This document shows, in pieces, positions 1-8,735 of a stretch of 64,000 nucleotides of DNA. A program made the position numbers and the translations under genes. Position 1 is the stretch's first letter, and each line of letters begins with the position of its first letter. The notes beneath the pieces are model-generated. The model did no database searches and was not told the origin of the DNA. It was given only the letters and a program-made list of their open reading frames with translations. The stretch lies in NCBI RefSeq assembly GCF_964204645.1, contig NC_134033.1, forward strand, positions 11,863,155 to 11,927,154, read 5' to 3'. Origin of the DNA: Tubulanus polymorphus. Taxonomy: Eukaryota > Nemertea > Palaeonemertea > Tubulaniformes > Tubulanidae.

Positions 1-78
1 CACTGACACTTCATATTGTGTTCATGTTCTATTGTAATCTCTGCACTGACTATTTATGCAAAATAAATCAAATCAAAG
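1..78 (+). repeat. possible LINE 3' tail
   Basis: The window opens with a tail ending in AATAAATCAAATCAAAG, a short-period A-rich repeat. Such tails commonly close non-LTR retrotransposons that lack a pure poly(A) end. Only the last 80 bases are inside the window, so no coding part can be checked. It could also be a simple A-rich intergenic tract. Confidence 0.25.
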
Positions 79-452
79 ATTTTCTGAAGCGAATTCGAAT
101 GAATTGTGACTTTCTGAGTCTGTTTCCCCAAACGCCACCATCTTTTCCGAGAACTTAGTCGATAGACCACCTGTCTGTGGTTTATTTTCACAATCGGATG
201 TGTTCACGAACCACAAGCCCATCCGATTAGCTTACCACCAACGATTGGGTAACCAACTTAATCGGTGGTACCTGCTCGGCTAGCAAGTGAACTCGGCATA
301 CCCTGATTGCGGTATTATACTCATAAAAAGTAAACGATGGGTAGACGCGTAATTGGTGCTCAAAAAACGGCAGGATACTCGATGTGCTCATAAAGCGCCT
401 GTGGCAACAGTTCCTCCTCATCGAATTGAATATATTGCTGACTAGACACACA
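79..452. other. short intergenic stretch, no gene seen
   Basis: No coding-like frame or RNA gene is recognised here. It is the 5' flank of the tRNA-Leu gene that begins at 453. Confidence 0.5.
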
Positions 453-569
453 GTCAGAATGGCCGAGCGGTCTAAGGCGCCAGACTCAAGGTTCAAGCCT
501 TGCCTGATTTACAGGTTAGAGTATTCTGGTCTACGAATGTGGGCGTGGGTTCGAATCCCACTTCTGACA
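453..569 (+). tRNA. trnL-CAA: tRNA-Leu(CAA) with intron
   Basis: This is a complete cytosolic tRNA-Leu gene. The acceptor strands GTCAGAA and TTCTGAC pair, followed by discriminator A (569). The D-arm region reads GGCCGAGCGGTCTAAGG (A box) and the T arm GTGGGTTCGAATCCCAC (B box). The anticodon stem is CCAGA/TCTGG around loop CTCAAG, so the anticodon is CAA. A roughly 33-base intron sits one base 3' of the anticodon, the usual eukaryotic position, and animal tRNA-Leu(CAA) genes typically have one. A long variable arm fits the type II leucine tRNA. RNA polymerase III would transcribe it from the internal A and B boxes. A second, inverted copy lies at 4876-4992. Confidence 0.95.
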
Positions 570-913
570 ACGTTTTTTATGCTACGTCTATCGCAGACAC
601 TCTGAACCCTTCGAAGATTATACTGTGGCAGTAGCTTTTTTTTCATTCTGCGTAGAGCCTTTTTTAAAGGAAAATGTCTCATAAATTAAAAAGCCTTTTT
701 TTATAAGTTACATTAAATGGATTGAGAAAAATGCTACGATTTCTGTCTCACAAAAAGAACACAGTTTATTACCAAACTGTTCCAATCATTTTACGCAGAA
801 ATAGTTTTATCCGTTAAACGGATGTGATATGTATAAGAAAAATGCCGCACAAATTTGGATTGAATTGGAGATGGGGGATTATCTGTTGAAATATAGACGC
901 CTATACTGTGTGG
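570..913. other. intergenic, 3' flank of GPCR
   Basis: T-rich runs follow the tRNA, as expected for polymerase III termination (TTTTTT at about 573 and 639). The rest is AT-rich with no coding-like frame and probably includes the 3' UTR of the minus-strand receptor. Confidence 0.5.
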
Positions 914-2011
914 TTACTGAATGGCCGGGCGTGATGATATCCGGGTAGAGACATGTGATCCGGTCGACACGATGTCCAACGCACGATTTCTGAATGTTTT
1001 ATTAGTTAAGCAGTAAATGAGGAAATTAACCGACGAGTCGATAATCGATAAGGCGAGTCCGATTTTCCTCAAAAACATACTCCCATTTATCGGTATTTTC
1101 AATAACCCCAAAGCCCTAAATCGGTCCAGAAAACCAATCGCTTCACAGATAACATACACGACCACGACCGATAGGACCATTCGTAAAACTCTCAGTTCGC
1201 GCTTTGATGAATCGTTTGCGATGACGCCTAGTTTCGAGCGCTTGGTTATCTTTCGTATTACGAGAATCATAATGAGAGAACCGTTTATAACGAACAGACA
1301 ACACATCGGTATTAACACAGTCCCATAGGCGAATATATACCCATTTATTAAGTAACGCATCTTTTTCATTGCCTTTGTGAAAGAAAATCTACCTGACCGC
1401 CTTGTAACGTAAGGCCAACTTAAAGGACAACCTATGATCCTTGCCGACCCACTAGGAATGAAATGAACAAAATACACGATAGTTGTTAGAAGTGATATAG
1501 TGCCCGTAGCGCAAAGAGCGATCTTTTTTAGCGGCACTTTTCGAGATTTGATCGGAAATGATACGACGATTAACCGCTCTAGACTGAGCAGTACAGTGCT
1601 CCAATTTCGAGTCATCTGGAAGATATAGAACCACGGAACGGCCGCTGTGATTAGCACGAAATCGAAATTCCAATCATCGACACGGAACAAAATATCACCC
1701 AAAACGGCGTAGATGTACGCCGTACGGAGCGGATACAGAATAAACGTCGCTGTCATAAATAATAAATCGTTAACGGCCAAAACTTTCACCAGAAAATAAA
1801 CGTCATTTTTCAGTTTTCGTAAAACTAAAATCGTCAAAACGTTGAAGACTAAACCGAATACGGACGCCGGTAAATAAAGCCCTAGATACAATAATACACT
1901 GAATTTATAGTCCCATTTTATCGGGAGTGCTTGCATCGTATCACAACGACTGATTACAGAACCGGTGGTGGTACTAGTTGAAATACTGGTGGCATTCGAG
2001 TTGCCTAACAT
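914..2011 (-). CDS. class A peptide-receptor-like GPCR
   Basis: This is a single-exon receptor of 365 residues, predicted to be a plasma-membrane protein coupling an extracellular peptide to G proteins. The start chosen is ATG at 2009-2011, with an N-terminal tail carrying NSNAT (N-glycosylation site). The frame stays open to a GTG at 2059, but nothing supports that as a start. Seven hydrophobic segments are visible. Family marks are GLVFNVL in TM1, LAVNDLLF with the TM2 aspartate, RNWSTVLLSLER ending TM3 (ER in place of the usual DRY), and DSSVNFLIYC in TM7 (a variant of NPxxY). The cysteine in IIGCPLSW fits extracellular loop 2. The RNW...SxER and SSxNFxIY pattern resembles FMRFamide-receptor-like orphan receptors of protostomes. 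The ligand cannot be read from sequence. A related receptor lies at 54837-55859. A secreted-peptide gene lies 1.4 kb upstream on the same strand. Confidence 0.9.
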   Translation of the reverse strand: MLGNSNATSISTSTTTGSVISRCDTMQALPIKWDYKFSVLLYLGLYLPASVFGLVFNVLTILVLRKLKNDVYFLVKVLAVNDLLFMTATFILYPLRTAYIYAVLGDILFRVDDWNFDFVLITAAVPWFYIFQMTRNWSTVLLSLERLIVVSFPIKSRKVPLKKIALCATGTISLLTTIVYFVHFIPSGSARIIGCPLSWPYVTRRSGRFSFTKAMKKMRYLINGYIFAYGTVLIPMCCLFVINGSLIMILVIRKITKRSKLGVIANDSSKRELRVLRMVLSVVVVYVICEAIGFLDRFRALGLLKIPINGSMFLRKIGLALSIIDSSVNFLIYCLTNKTFRNRALDIVSTGSHVSTRISSRPAIQ

Positions 2012-2577
2012 TGTCCTCAAAATTGAAAATGAAATACACGCAAGAACTGTAGTGCGCACCGTATTGTCCTCGTTGTTGCAGGCGCTCAGACGACATTACA
2101 AAGCATGCTTTGCAAAAAGCTGAGAGTTTATAAAACTCGATCAATGGGACACATTGGATGTGACTGCGATGTGAAAGTGAACTAACAATATGTATGTATA
2201 TATTAAACTTGTCAGTATAATAACAAACACACAATGACCAGATTCACAATTTAGTTTCGTGTTTCATAACCTAATCCGCATCTGCATAACACCGTAATAC
2301 GCCTCGGCGCAGGTGCTTTCGTATTGGGTTTTTGTATTTATACATCTAATTTTGAAAACATATATCGTATGTAGCCTACTTCTGTATCTTATAGACCTTC
2401 AAAACTTCGAAAGCAACGAAATGTCAGATAGCCGGTTCACTGGATTCCCTGCCAACTGGAAGATGATAGCTGTAAGAATCCGCTTGCCTCGGATCTCGCA
2501 GGTCCAATAGATTCCGAGGTACCCGAATTCAGTGTAAGCCGGAGTAGGGCAAATGGAGCAAGGATGGGATATTGAAC
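2012..2577. other. upstream region of GPCR, no gene seen
   Basis: This is the 5' flank of the receptor gene. A few short open frames occur, none of them coding-like. Confidence 0.4.
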
Positions 2578-2626
2578 GGGCGGTGGTGGTACTGGTCAAA
2601 TGCGATAATGAAATACACGCAAGTTA
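2578..2626 (-). pseudogene. fragment duplicating the GPCR 5' end
   Basis: Two blocks match the first receptor gene: CGGTGGTGGTACT at 2581-2593 equals 1963-1975, and AATGAAATACACGCAAG at 2608-2624 equals the block ending at 2044. Order and strand are the same. The roughly 30 bases between them, including the receptor start codon, are missing here. This looks like the remnant of a local duplication of the receptor 5' end. No further receptor sequence is recognisable around it, so the rest was lost or never copied. Confidence 0.4.
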
Positions 2627-2885
2627 CTCATAATACGCAACTCGCTCAATCAAAATGTTGCATGTGTGCGATGATAAATTGAACTTATAGCAGATAAAAG
2701 AATCAGTATCGTCTTTCCATTCAGTATCATATACTACCATGTTATACTGACAAGACAATATATTAAATCAATGAGACCAGTTTTTCTATTTCAGATAGTA
2801 GATTTGTATTGATCTGTCTACTGGTAACGAAAGGGCCACTTGATAACATTCCACCATCGGATCACCAGCGTCAGTCCTTATACTT
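2627..2885. other. intergenic, nothing recognised
   Basis: AT-rich DNA with no coding-like frame. Confidence 0.4.
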
Positions 2886-3061
2886 TTAACTCGGACTGTA
2901 GTTTCTTAAATTTTTACCGTCGGTTTTTGTTGCGATCAGTAGGGAATTGGTTTCGGTCTTTTTGAATTCAACGTATCTGTTTAGAGCTCGTCCTTTGTCA
3001 TTTTCTGTAGCCAAGACTTCGCAGCCAAGGCATTTCTCACGGCTTCGTACTTTCTTATAGC
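2886..3061 (-). other. exon-like open frame, unknown
   Basis: A frame of 57 codons plus TAA (2886-2888) has no ATG but a strongly protein-like composition, with motifs such as KCLGCEVLATENDKG and RYVEFKKTETNSLLIA. It begins just after an AACAAG, a weak candidate 3' splice site. It could be the last exon of a small gene, or a decayed one. No family is recognised. In a second frame the same DNA reads a 31-residue ORF ending in KDEL, which is judged coincidental. Confidence 0.25.
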
Positions 3062-3144
3062 CTTGTTAGAATTCATGGCTTTTCAAGCGAATGACCTGAA
3101 GTCTGCGTCAATGATTACTACTGTCAGCCCAATCCTCTGATAAT

Positions 3145-3360
3145 CTATTCATGGCTGATCCTCCAGACGGTTCTTGATATAGTAAGAATAATCATATTCT
3201 TCTTTCTATTTTCTATTTTCCAAACATCGCCTTTGATGTTCTTGAATTCGTGGTCTAGCTCTTGCGTCAGTGCTTCAACAATTTCATCGGGAGCGATGAT
3301 TTTGAAAAGAAATGAACAGTGTACGTGTAAATTTCGAAAACGAAAGAGAAACTCGGAATT
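3145..3360 (-). other. exon-like open frame, unknown
   Basis: An open frame of 71 codons between TAA (3361-3363) and TAG (3145-3147), with no ATG. It includes an amphipathic, charged stretch IIAPDEIVEALTQELDHEF followed by KNIKGDVWKIENR. It lies between the peptide gene and the frame at 2886-3061, all on the same strand, so the three could be pieces of one transcription unit. I do not recognise the protein and cannot place splice sites for it. Confidence 0.2.
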
Positions 3361-3424
3361 TTATGATCAATCTATCAAGTAATAAACTGAATTGTGCAGA
3401 TATATTCGAGTTATTAGGGAATAT

Positions 3425-3816
3425 CTATCCGCTAGATGGACTAGTACTTCCACATGAGTTTCCATGGGCTTCATAGTAGGCCTGCTTGCATGGTATCTGT
3501 TGTTGTCGTTTCTCCTTGTCTTCTGCGTCGACTATCGCCCAGACAGACACCAAAACAGCCGTAAGCTGTAGCACGATTTTGAAAAACTGATCTGAAAAAA
3601 AATAAATACAAATTCATACATATCATTTAATCCATTACAAAAATAGATACTTTATAAGAAAAGTAACTTATTGTGAAGCCTTTAAACATCACTTAGTGTG
3701 CAAAAATAGATTACTCTTTAGTGATCACATTGATAGGTGTAAAAGCTACGCGAAGATGGTTGTTTCAATTTTGAGATAATCGTTAATTTAACCATGAAAA
3801 TCTACTTACTGATCAT
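3425..3816 (-). CDS. small secreted peptide precursor, neuropeptide-like
   Basis: A two-coding-exon gene of 57 codons, found by joining splice sites. Exon 1 coding is 3810-3816 (ATG ATC A), followed by a perfect GTAAGT donor. Exon 2 is 3425-3591, preceded by a T-rich tract and CAG, and ends in TAG. The intron is 218 bases. The product starts MINQFFKIVLQLTAVLVSVW, a typical signal peptide with likely cleavage after VDA (residues 23-25). Next come EDKEKR (dibasic KR at 30-31), then glutamines that could form pyroglutamate, then a two-cysteine stretch CKQAYYEAHGNSCG (C37, C49). The last residue is glycine 57, the usual amidation donor. Signal peptide, dibasic site, disulfide loop and C-terminal Gly together define the layout of many amidated neuropeptides. 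No family assignment is made. Resemblance to CCHamide/GGNG peptides is limited to the paired cysteines and an HG near the second one. Confidence 0.5.
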
Positions 3817-4030
3817 TTTCGCGGGCAACAACAACAGACGAATTTATTGAAGATATTTGAATATAACGTTGAGCGCCTGAAAACAAAATACCAGATATTC
3901 AGCATTGTCAGATATAAATTATACAGAACTAATCAACATAAATGCAGCTATTCTAAACTGATATCATCACCTGCCGCGCCTATCACAGTATGCTAGTTTT
4001 ACTTACGACTTTGCCTTCCCGTTAGAGAAC
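3817..4030 (-). other. 5' non-coding exons of the peptide gene
   Basis: The leader directly upstream of the peptide ATG (3817-3876) has no upstream ATG and is preceded by TTTTGTTTTCAG, a good 3' splice site. Further upstream, AAGTC followed by GTAAGTAAA gives a strong donor at 4001-4006. A separate 5' exon would therefore end at 4007, with a roughly 130-base intron between. The transcription start is not visible. Confidence 0.35.
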
Positions 4031-4065
4031 GGTTACTGTATTCAATAATCGAACCTTCATATAGG

Positions 4066-4272
4066 AAAATCGCTCACTTCAGATATCCGATACGCAATTC
4101 ACTTTTCTATTCAATTCTCTCTCAACTTGTCGGGGATAAATTTCAGTAATTGAATCCAAAGTGTAAAATCGCTCACGAATTTTACACTTCAGATATTTCG
4201 TATACTATTTACTTTTTGTATTCAATTCTCTCTCAACTTGTCGGGTGTAAATTTCAGTAATTGAATCCTGAG
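4066..4272. repeat. tandem duplication, about 100 bp x 2
   Basis: Two adjacent copies (about 4066-4164 and 4165-4272) both start AAAATCGCTCAC. They share CAATTCTCTCTCAACTTGTC and AAATTTCAGTAATTGAATCC. They differ by substitutions and an insert near the start of the second copy. They lie just upstream of the peptide gene. Confidence 0.8.
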
Positions 4273-4394
4273 TGGCAACACATGAGATAACGAAACTGTA
4301 TAATACTAATGATATAATATATTACATGTACTTAAAATTCTGGACGCAGTGTTATCTGCTTAACTAATGAACGTATTCGACTTAAACTGTCAAT

Positions 4395-4443
4395 GGATCC
4401 TGTTCCACAATTGAGTTGCTTACTCAATTGTGGAACTGGATCC
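4395..4443. repeat. near-perfect hairpin
   Basis: A 22-base stem with one mismatch closes a five-base loop: GGATCCTGTTCCACAATTGA pairs with the inverted copy that ends at 4443. Half-sites of the same word (GTTCCACA, TGTGGAACT) recur nearby at about 4466 and elsewhere in the window (22.4, 37.3 and 51.7 kb). This suggests a dispersed repeat family, not a gene-specific structure. Confidence 0.75.
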
Positions 4444-4875
4444 AGAATCAAATTTAAAAAAAGAACTGTGGAACTAGATTCAGCCCTCACGAATTAGAAT
4501 TTGATCTAGAGACAAATCTAACTCATAATCATGATCAGCGGCTCAATGCTCATATCATCGATTACCATTCTCGTAAGATTATTGAAATTTTATACATATC
4601 GATATTTATGTATAGTTATGTGTGAAAGTGGATTCAATTTCCACTCAGTTGGTATGGATGAATTTGATGAAAATTGAAAATCTATTGTAACATAGATCAA
4701 ATTACTTAACTATGTGCTGTCTGTTTGAAAACCACGTTGATCAAAGTATATGGAGCACGAGGGTTTATATTTCACAAGGTCGAACACAAAGTCGATTGAA
4801 AATCCTTCATAACTGCAGCAAAAAACGGCTTTCGACCAAATGAATTAAACATATTAAACACATTGAGTAAAAGCT
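4444..4875. other. intergenic, nothing recognised
   Basis: AT-rich DNA between the hairpin and the second tRNA gene, with no coding-like frame. Confidence 0.4.
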
Positions 4876-4992
4876 TGTCAGAAGTGGGATTCGAACCCAC
4901 GCCCACATTCGTGGACCAGAACACTCTAGCCTGTAAGTCAGGCAAGGCTTGAACCTTGAGTCTGGCGCCTTAGACCGCTCGGCCATTCTGAC
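4876..4992 (-). tRNA. trnL-CAA: tRNA-Leu(CAA) with intron, second copy
   Basis: Reverse-strand copy of the gene at 453-569. Acceptor, D arm, anticodon loop CTCAAG and T arm are identical, and the intron has the same length. About four single-base differences are seen, nearly all in the intron, with one just 3' of the anticodon stem. The mature tRNA is therefore expected to be functional. The two genes are inverted about 4.3 kb apart. A LINE fragment starts within 20 bases of this gene's 5' end. Confidence 0.95.
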
Positions 4993-5011
4993 CGCTTATG
5001 TATCACTTTGA

Positions 5012-6201
5012 GCAAACCAATTTGGTTTTCGGTCTAAACATTCTACAGCTATGGCTTTAAATAAGGTTATTGATGATTTATCAAATAATCTCGAAAATAA
5101 AAAGATAACCCTTGGTCTATTCTTGGATTTGTCAAAAGCTTTTGACACTGTCAATCATAATATTCTTATCGGTAAATTATATCATTATGGTGTTCGAGGC
5201 GTAGCCCTCAGCTGGTTTAAAAATTATCTAACTAATCGGCGCCAAATTGTTAGTATAAACAATACCTTTTCAAATCCCTTGAATATCTCTATAGGCGTTC
5301 CTCAGGGTTCGATTTTAGGACCCCTTCTTTTTATTTTATACATTAATGACTGTGTTAACGCTTCGAAGTTATTACACATTACACTTTTTGCCGATGACAC
5401 GAACTGTTTTTTAAGCGACACCAACATAAATAGTCTATTTCTCAAAGTCAATCATGAACTGAACAAGCTATCAAAATGGTTTCAAATCAATAAGCTCTCC
5501 CTAAACTTGAAAAAAGTCATTACATGGTTTTTGGTAGTATCAATCCTTTAAATCTGTCTATAAAATTAAATAATGTATCCCTTCATCAAGTTCATAGTAC
5601 TACTTTTTTAGGACTTCATATAGACGAAAAATTAAAGTGGGATGTCCACATAAAACATGTTTCAAACAAAGTTGCCAGAAGTCTTGGAATTTTAAATCGA
5701 TTGAAAAAGATATTTCCCTCAAAATTGTTGTCTTCACTTTACTATAGCCTTGTTTATCCATACCTTCAATATTGTAATCTCATTTGGGCTAGCAATTATG
5801 ATACTATCCTTAAGCCGTTGATCATATTGCAAAAGCGCGCCATTAGAATTATCAACAAGTCCCCCTATCTTGAACATACCGAGCTTATCTTTAAAAAACT
5901 CAAAATTCTTAAATTCAGGGATATTACCAAATTTCAGTTATCCTTATTCATGCATAACTACATCAACTCAGAGTTACCTAGTTCTTTTAATTCCTATTTT
6001 CAAAAAGGTACAAATTTCCACAGTTATGCCACTCGAAATAATAACTCATTTCGCATCGATAGATTTAAAACCAATAAAGTGAAATTCTCTGTTAAAGTAT
6101 CTTGTCCTACAGTTTGGAATAATCTACCTGAATATTTGAAACATATTACCAGTACCCAATCATTCAAGGTCAAATTGAAACATTATCTAATCAATCAATA
6201 A
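5012..6201 (+). pseudogene. LINE reverse transcriptase, frameshifted
   Basis: The reading frame keeps reverse transcriptase motifs: DLSKAFDTVNH, IGVPQGSILGPLLF and LFADDTN (catalytic FADD). It runs on into the C-terminal region typical of CR1/L2-type elements (LSSLYYSLVYPYLQYCNLIW, then FSVKVSCPTVWNNLPEYLK). A one-base loss in an A run at about 5511-5517 shifts the frame, so the protein is split into a 5051-5551 part and a 5524-6201 part. The N-terminal endonuclease is missing. The copy cannot encode a full element and is a relic, though the frames are otherwise open, so it is fairly young. Confidence 0.85.
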
Positions 6202-6479
6202 CTCAGTGTCTGTAATATTTATCGTTTTTCATCATTATGGTTTCTGTCATCTATCACTTTATTATGTGTGCGTGCGTGCGTGCGTGGGTGCGTGTGTGAG
6301 TGTGGTTCTTTGCGTGCTGGGGGACTTGTACGTTTGACATAAGTCTTAACTGGCTTCTTCAAGTCTCCCCTACATAATATTAAAATATTTCATTCAACTT
6401 CATTTTTATAATGTATAATGATATATTGTAATATTTAGTGGAAATAAATATATTATTATATTATTATTATATTATTATG
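5012..6479 (+). mobile_element. 5'-truncated LINE (jockey/CR1/L2-like)
   Basis: A non-LTR retrotransposon copy begins inside its reverse transcriptase domain, in frame with NQFGFRSKHST upstream of the first ATG at 5051. It ends in a TTATTATTATA microsatellite tail at about 6479 rather than pure poly(A). The 3' UTR holds a GTGCGTGC microsatellite (about 6264-6300). The 5' end stops about 20 bases from the tRNA gene's 5' end. Truncation at the 5' end is normal for target-primed insertion. No clear target-site duplication could be identified. Confidence 0.9.
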
Positions 6480-8544
6480 TTGATCGTCCACAAAATCTGA
6501 ACCATTCATATTTGACCTTTATACCAACCGCTATCACTAACAATATCAGCCTACTGGTTCCAGTTCACTCACCATCGATGAAATGGGTTGGAACCTGGGA
6601 CATCGATCCGACTAACCGTAGATTCACAATTTGGACCACCAATCAGCAAAACACTGGGTTCAAGCCTATGACATCCGTGATCTATTCTCTAATCAGCATC
6701 TAGATCATTAAGTGGAATTACCATCAGTTATAGGTTCAAGCCTGGGTTGTATAATAATTAATCCTCTTCACCCGGAATCGAGTAATTGGGTTCGAACTTA
6801 TGACACGTCCCATATCCATCACTTCTTCATCACCGGAACTCGAACCTAGGACAATTTCGTTGGTTTAGGAGGAGTTGCTATTTTGTTTTGAAAAAGGACA
6901 TTCTCATGTAAAATATAGGAAACCACCAGCTCATTGTATCCTATTGTTAAGTACACCCGACAATCTCGCAAATCTTGGAAGTGACGTTGCTGGGATGAGT
7001 CCCGAAATAAACCCGTTTCGAGGTATTCTGTCATTCAGAATCACATCGAATATCAGTCATCAATGAAACATGTTTGTTTGCTAGGAGACTTTTCATCGCT
7101 CGAATCAGTAACCAACACAAAACAATAAATTCATGAAACATGTCAAAACATTTCTTAGGCATCCAGACCTGCAACTAAAAATTGTTCGAATCTAGTTTTA
7201 CTTATTTTCTATGCCGCTGAAATATCATATATTTTAACATATGGAATAATCAATATTACTCCTACAATGGATGGTGGCAATACAGAACGGACGGTGATAG
7301 TGCATGGGTCTTCGTTTTAGTTGGGCATAGTTTTATAGTGTTTTGAAATTCTGGCCAAACCTTCATGCTTACCACTCATAATTTGAAAAAAATTTTATTC
7401 TTTAATTTTGATACTGGATTAAACGGTACATCATCATGTAAATTTAGGAAAGTCCATATTAAGAATTTCGTTTCTTGTTTTAGAACATCGTTTTAGATTG
7501 CTTTCGTTTTTGTAAATATTTCCAGAAATTTCATATCGAAATTCATTGTTATTTATATACATAAACAGACCCGGCAGCTGTAGAAATGAACCGGATTACA
7601 AATATTATTGCGGTTTACAAAACGACTCGGCCGATTAAGAGAAACAAGGTGTCATTTTAAGCCTCAAATCGTTATCTAAAAAAAAAAAAACGAAACAATA
7701 ACAAATCTATATCAGCAAATTTAAAAGATATTTTATTACAATCCATTTTTACAAATTAAAATTCCCCGGGTGTATTTTGATACAGTATAATATATTATTA
7801 TCATTATTTTTATCGATATATAATATAATAATTATCAATATAACTTATATGTACCGTATTTATTACGAGAGCGATATTGACTGAAAAATAACAAGTGATG
7901 ATCATGATCAATTTATTTGTAAATTTAAAGCGTAATATCATCAACTTTTTAGAAAAGAAAAAAAAACAATTCTTCAATTTAATATATATACATATAGTAG
8001 TAGTAGTATTAATAGTGAAATATCAGACCACAGAATTGTCAATAACACAACAATTTGATCTTCTCCAAGAATTCCATCACATGCACACAATACTAACTGT
8101 TAAACTCCATTAATTTGTTAGTCACCACGAATTAAAAAGCCGTAATATTCTCAGTAAAGATAAATGAAGCCAGTGTTTCATGGACACCAGGTTTGACCAT
8201 TTCAGTAAAAAACTGGTCTACACGCGTACATTATTAACGCTCAGATCATGAGTGTATTACTAAATTTTGAAATTTGTACATCAAATATTACTTTCTGAAA
8301 AAAAGTTTCCCGTTACCACAGTTTCGACGAGTAGCTTATGCCAAGTGCTCACAGTCCGAAATAAATGCGAAAAAGAAACATTTTTTCCGACTGTAACATT
8401 TTTCCAAAAGTACTTTTCTCATTGTTTTCTTGCTGTTTGGGCTAGGTTTTACGCGAAATATGGAGTGGAAAAACTGGAGAGGGGAGGACTAGGAGTATTC
8501 TGGCATACTTTCTTAAAGACAGTACACATGGTTGTTCATTGCAG
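6480..8544. other. intergenic repeat-rich DNA, no gene seen
   Basis: About 6570-6860 holds a loose tandem array with a recurring GGTTCAAGCCTATGAC / GGTTCGAACTTATGAC word. The remainder is AT-rich. Short open frames here have no coding character. Confidence 0.4.
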
Positions 8545-8605
8545 GGACTATTACCACAGTCTGAAGCTGAGCTTCTCAGAATTCTTTCGCTTATTTACAA
8601 TTACG
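8545..8605 (+). other. possible isolated exon
   Basis: A 61-base open stretch is flanked by TTCATTGCAG on the left and GTAATG on the right. It encodes GLLPQSEAELLRILSLIYNY. Composition and both splice signals fit an exon, but no partner exon was found on this strand, so it may be chance. Confidence 0.15.
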
Positions 8606-8682
8606 GTAATGATACATTTCATCAGCACTTTTTTTTACACATACCGACGCACTCACTTTTATCGGTACTTCTATCTCATCTC

Positions 8683-8683
<1 letters not shown>

Positions 8684-8718
<35 letters not shown>

Positions 8719-8719
8719 T
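8684..8719. repeat. (AAT)n microsatellite
   Basis: About twelve ATA/AAT units, followed by degenerate copies to about 8735. Confidence 0.9.
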
Positions 8720-8735
8720 TCATAATAATAATGAT

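Noticed and set aside
2012-2059. GTG-initiated extension of the first receptor by 16 codons
   Set aside because: An ATG with a normal receptor N-terminus and glycosylation site follows, and non-ATG starts are unlikely in this context.
2980-3079. 31-codon ORF ending in KDEL
   Set aside because: It overlaps a better coding-like frame, has no signal peptide and is too short for an ER-resident protein. KDEL is probably chance.
8267-8686. 139-codon plus-strand frame
   Set aside because: It starts without ATG, has a low-complexity AT-driven composition and no recognisable domain. Only the small exon-like part at 8545-8605 was kept, at low confidence.
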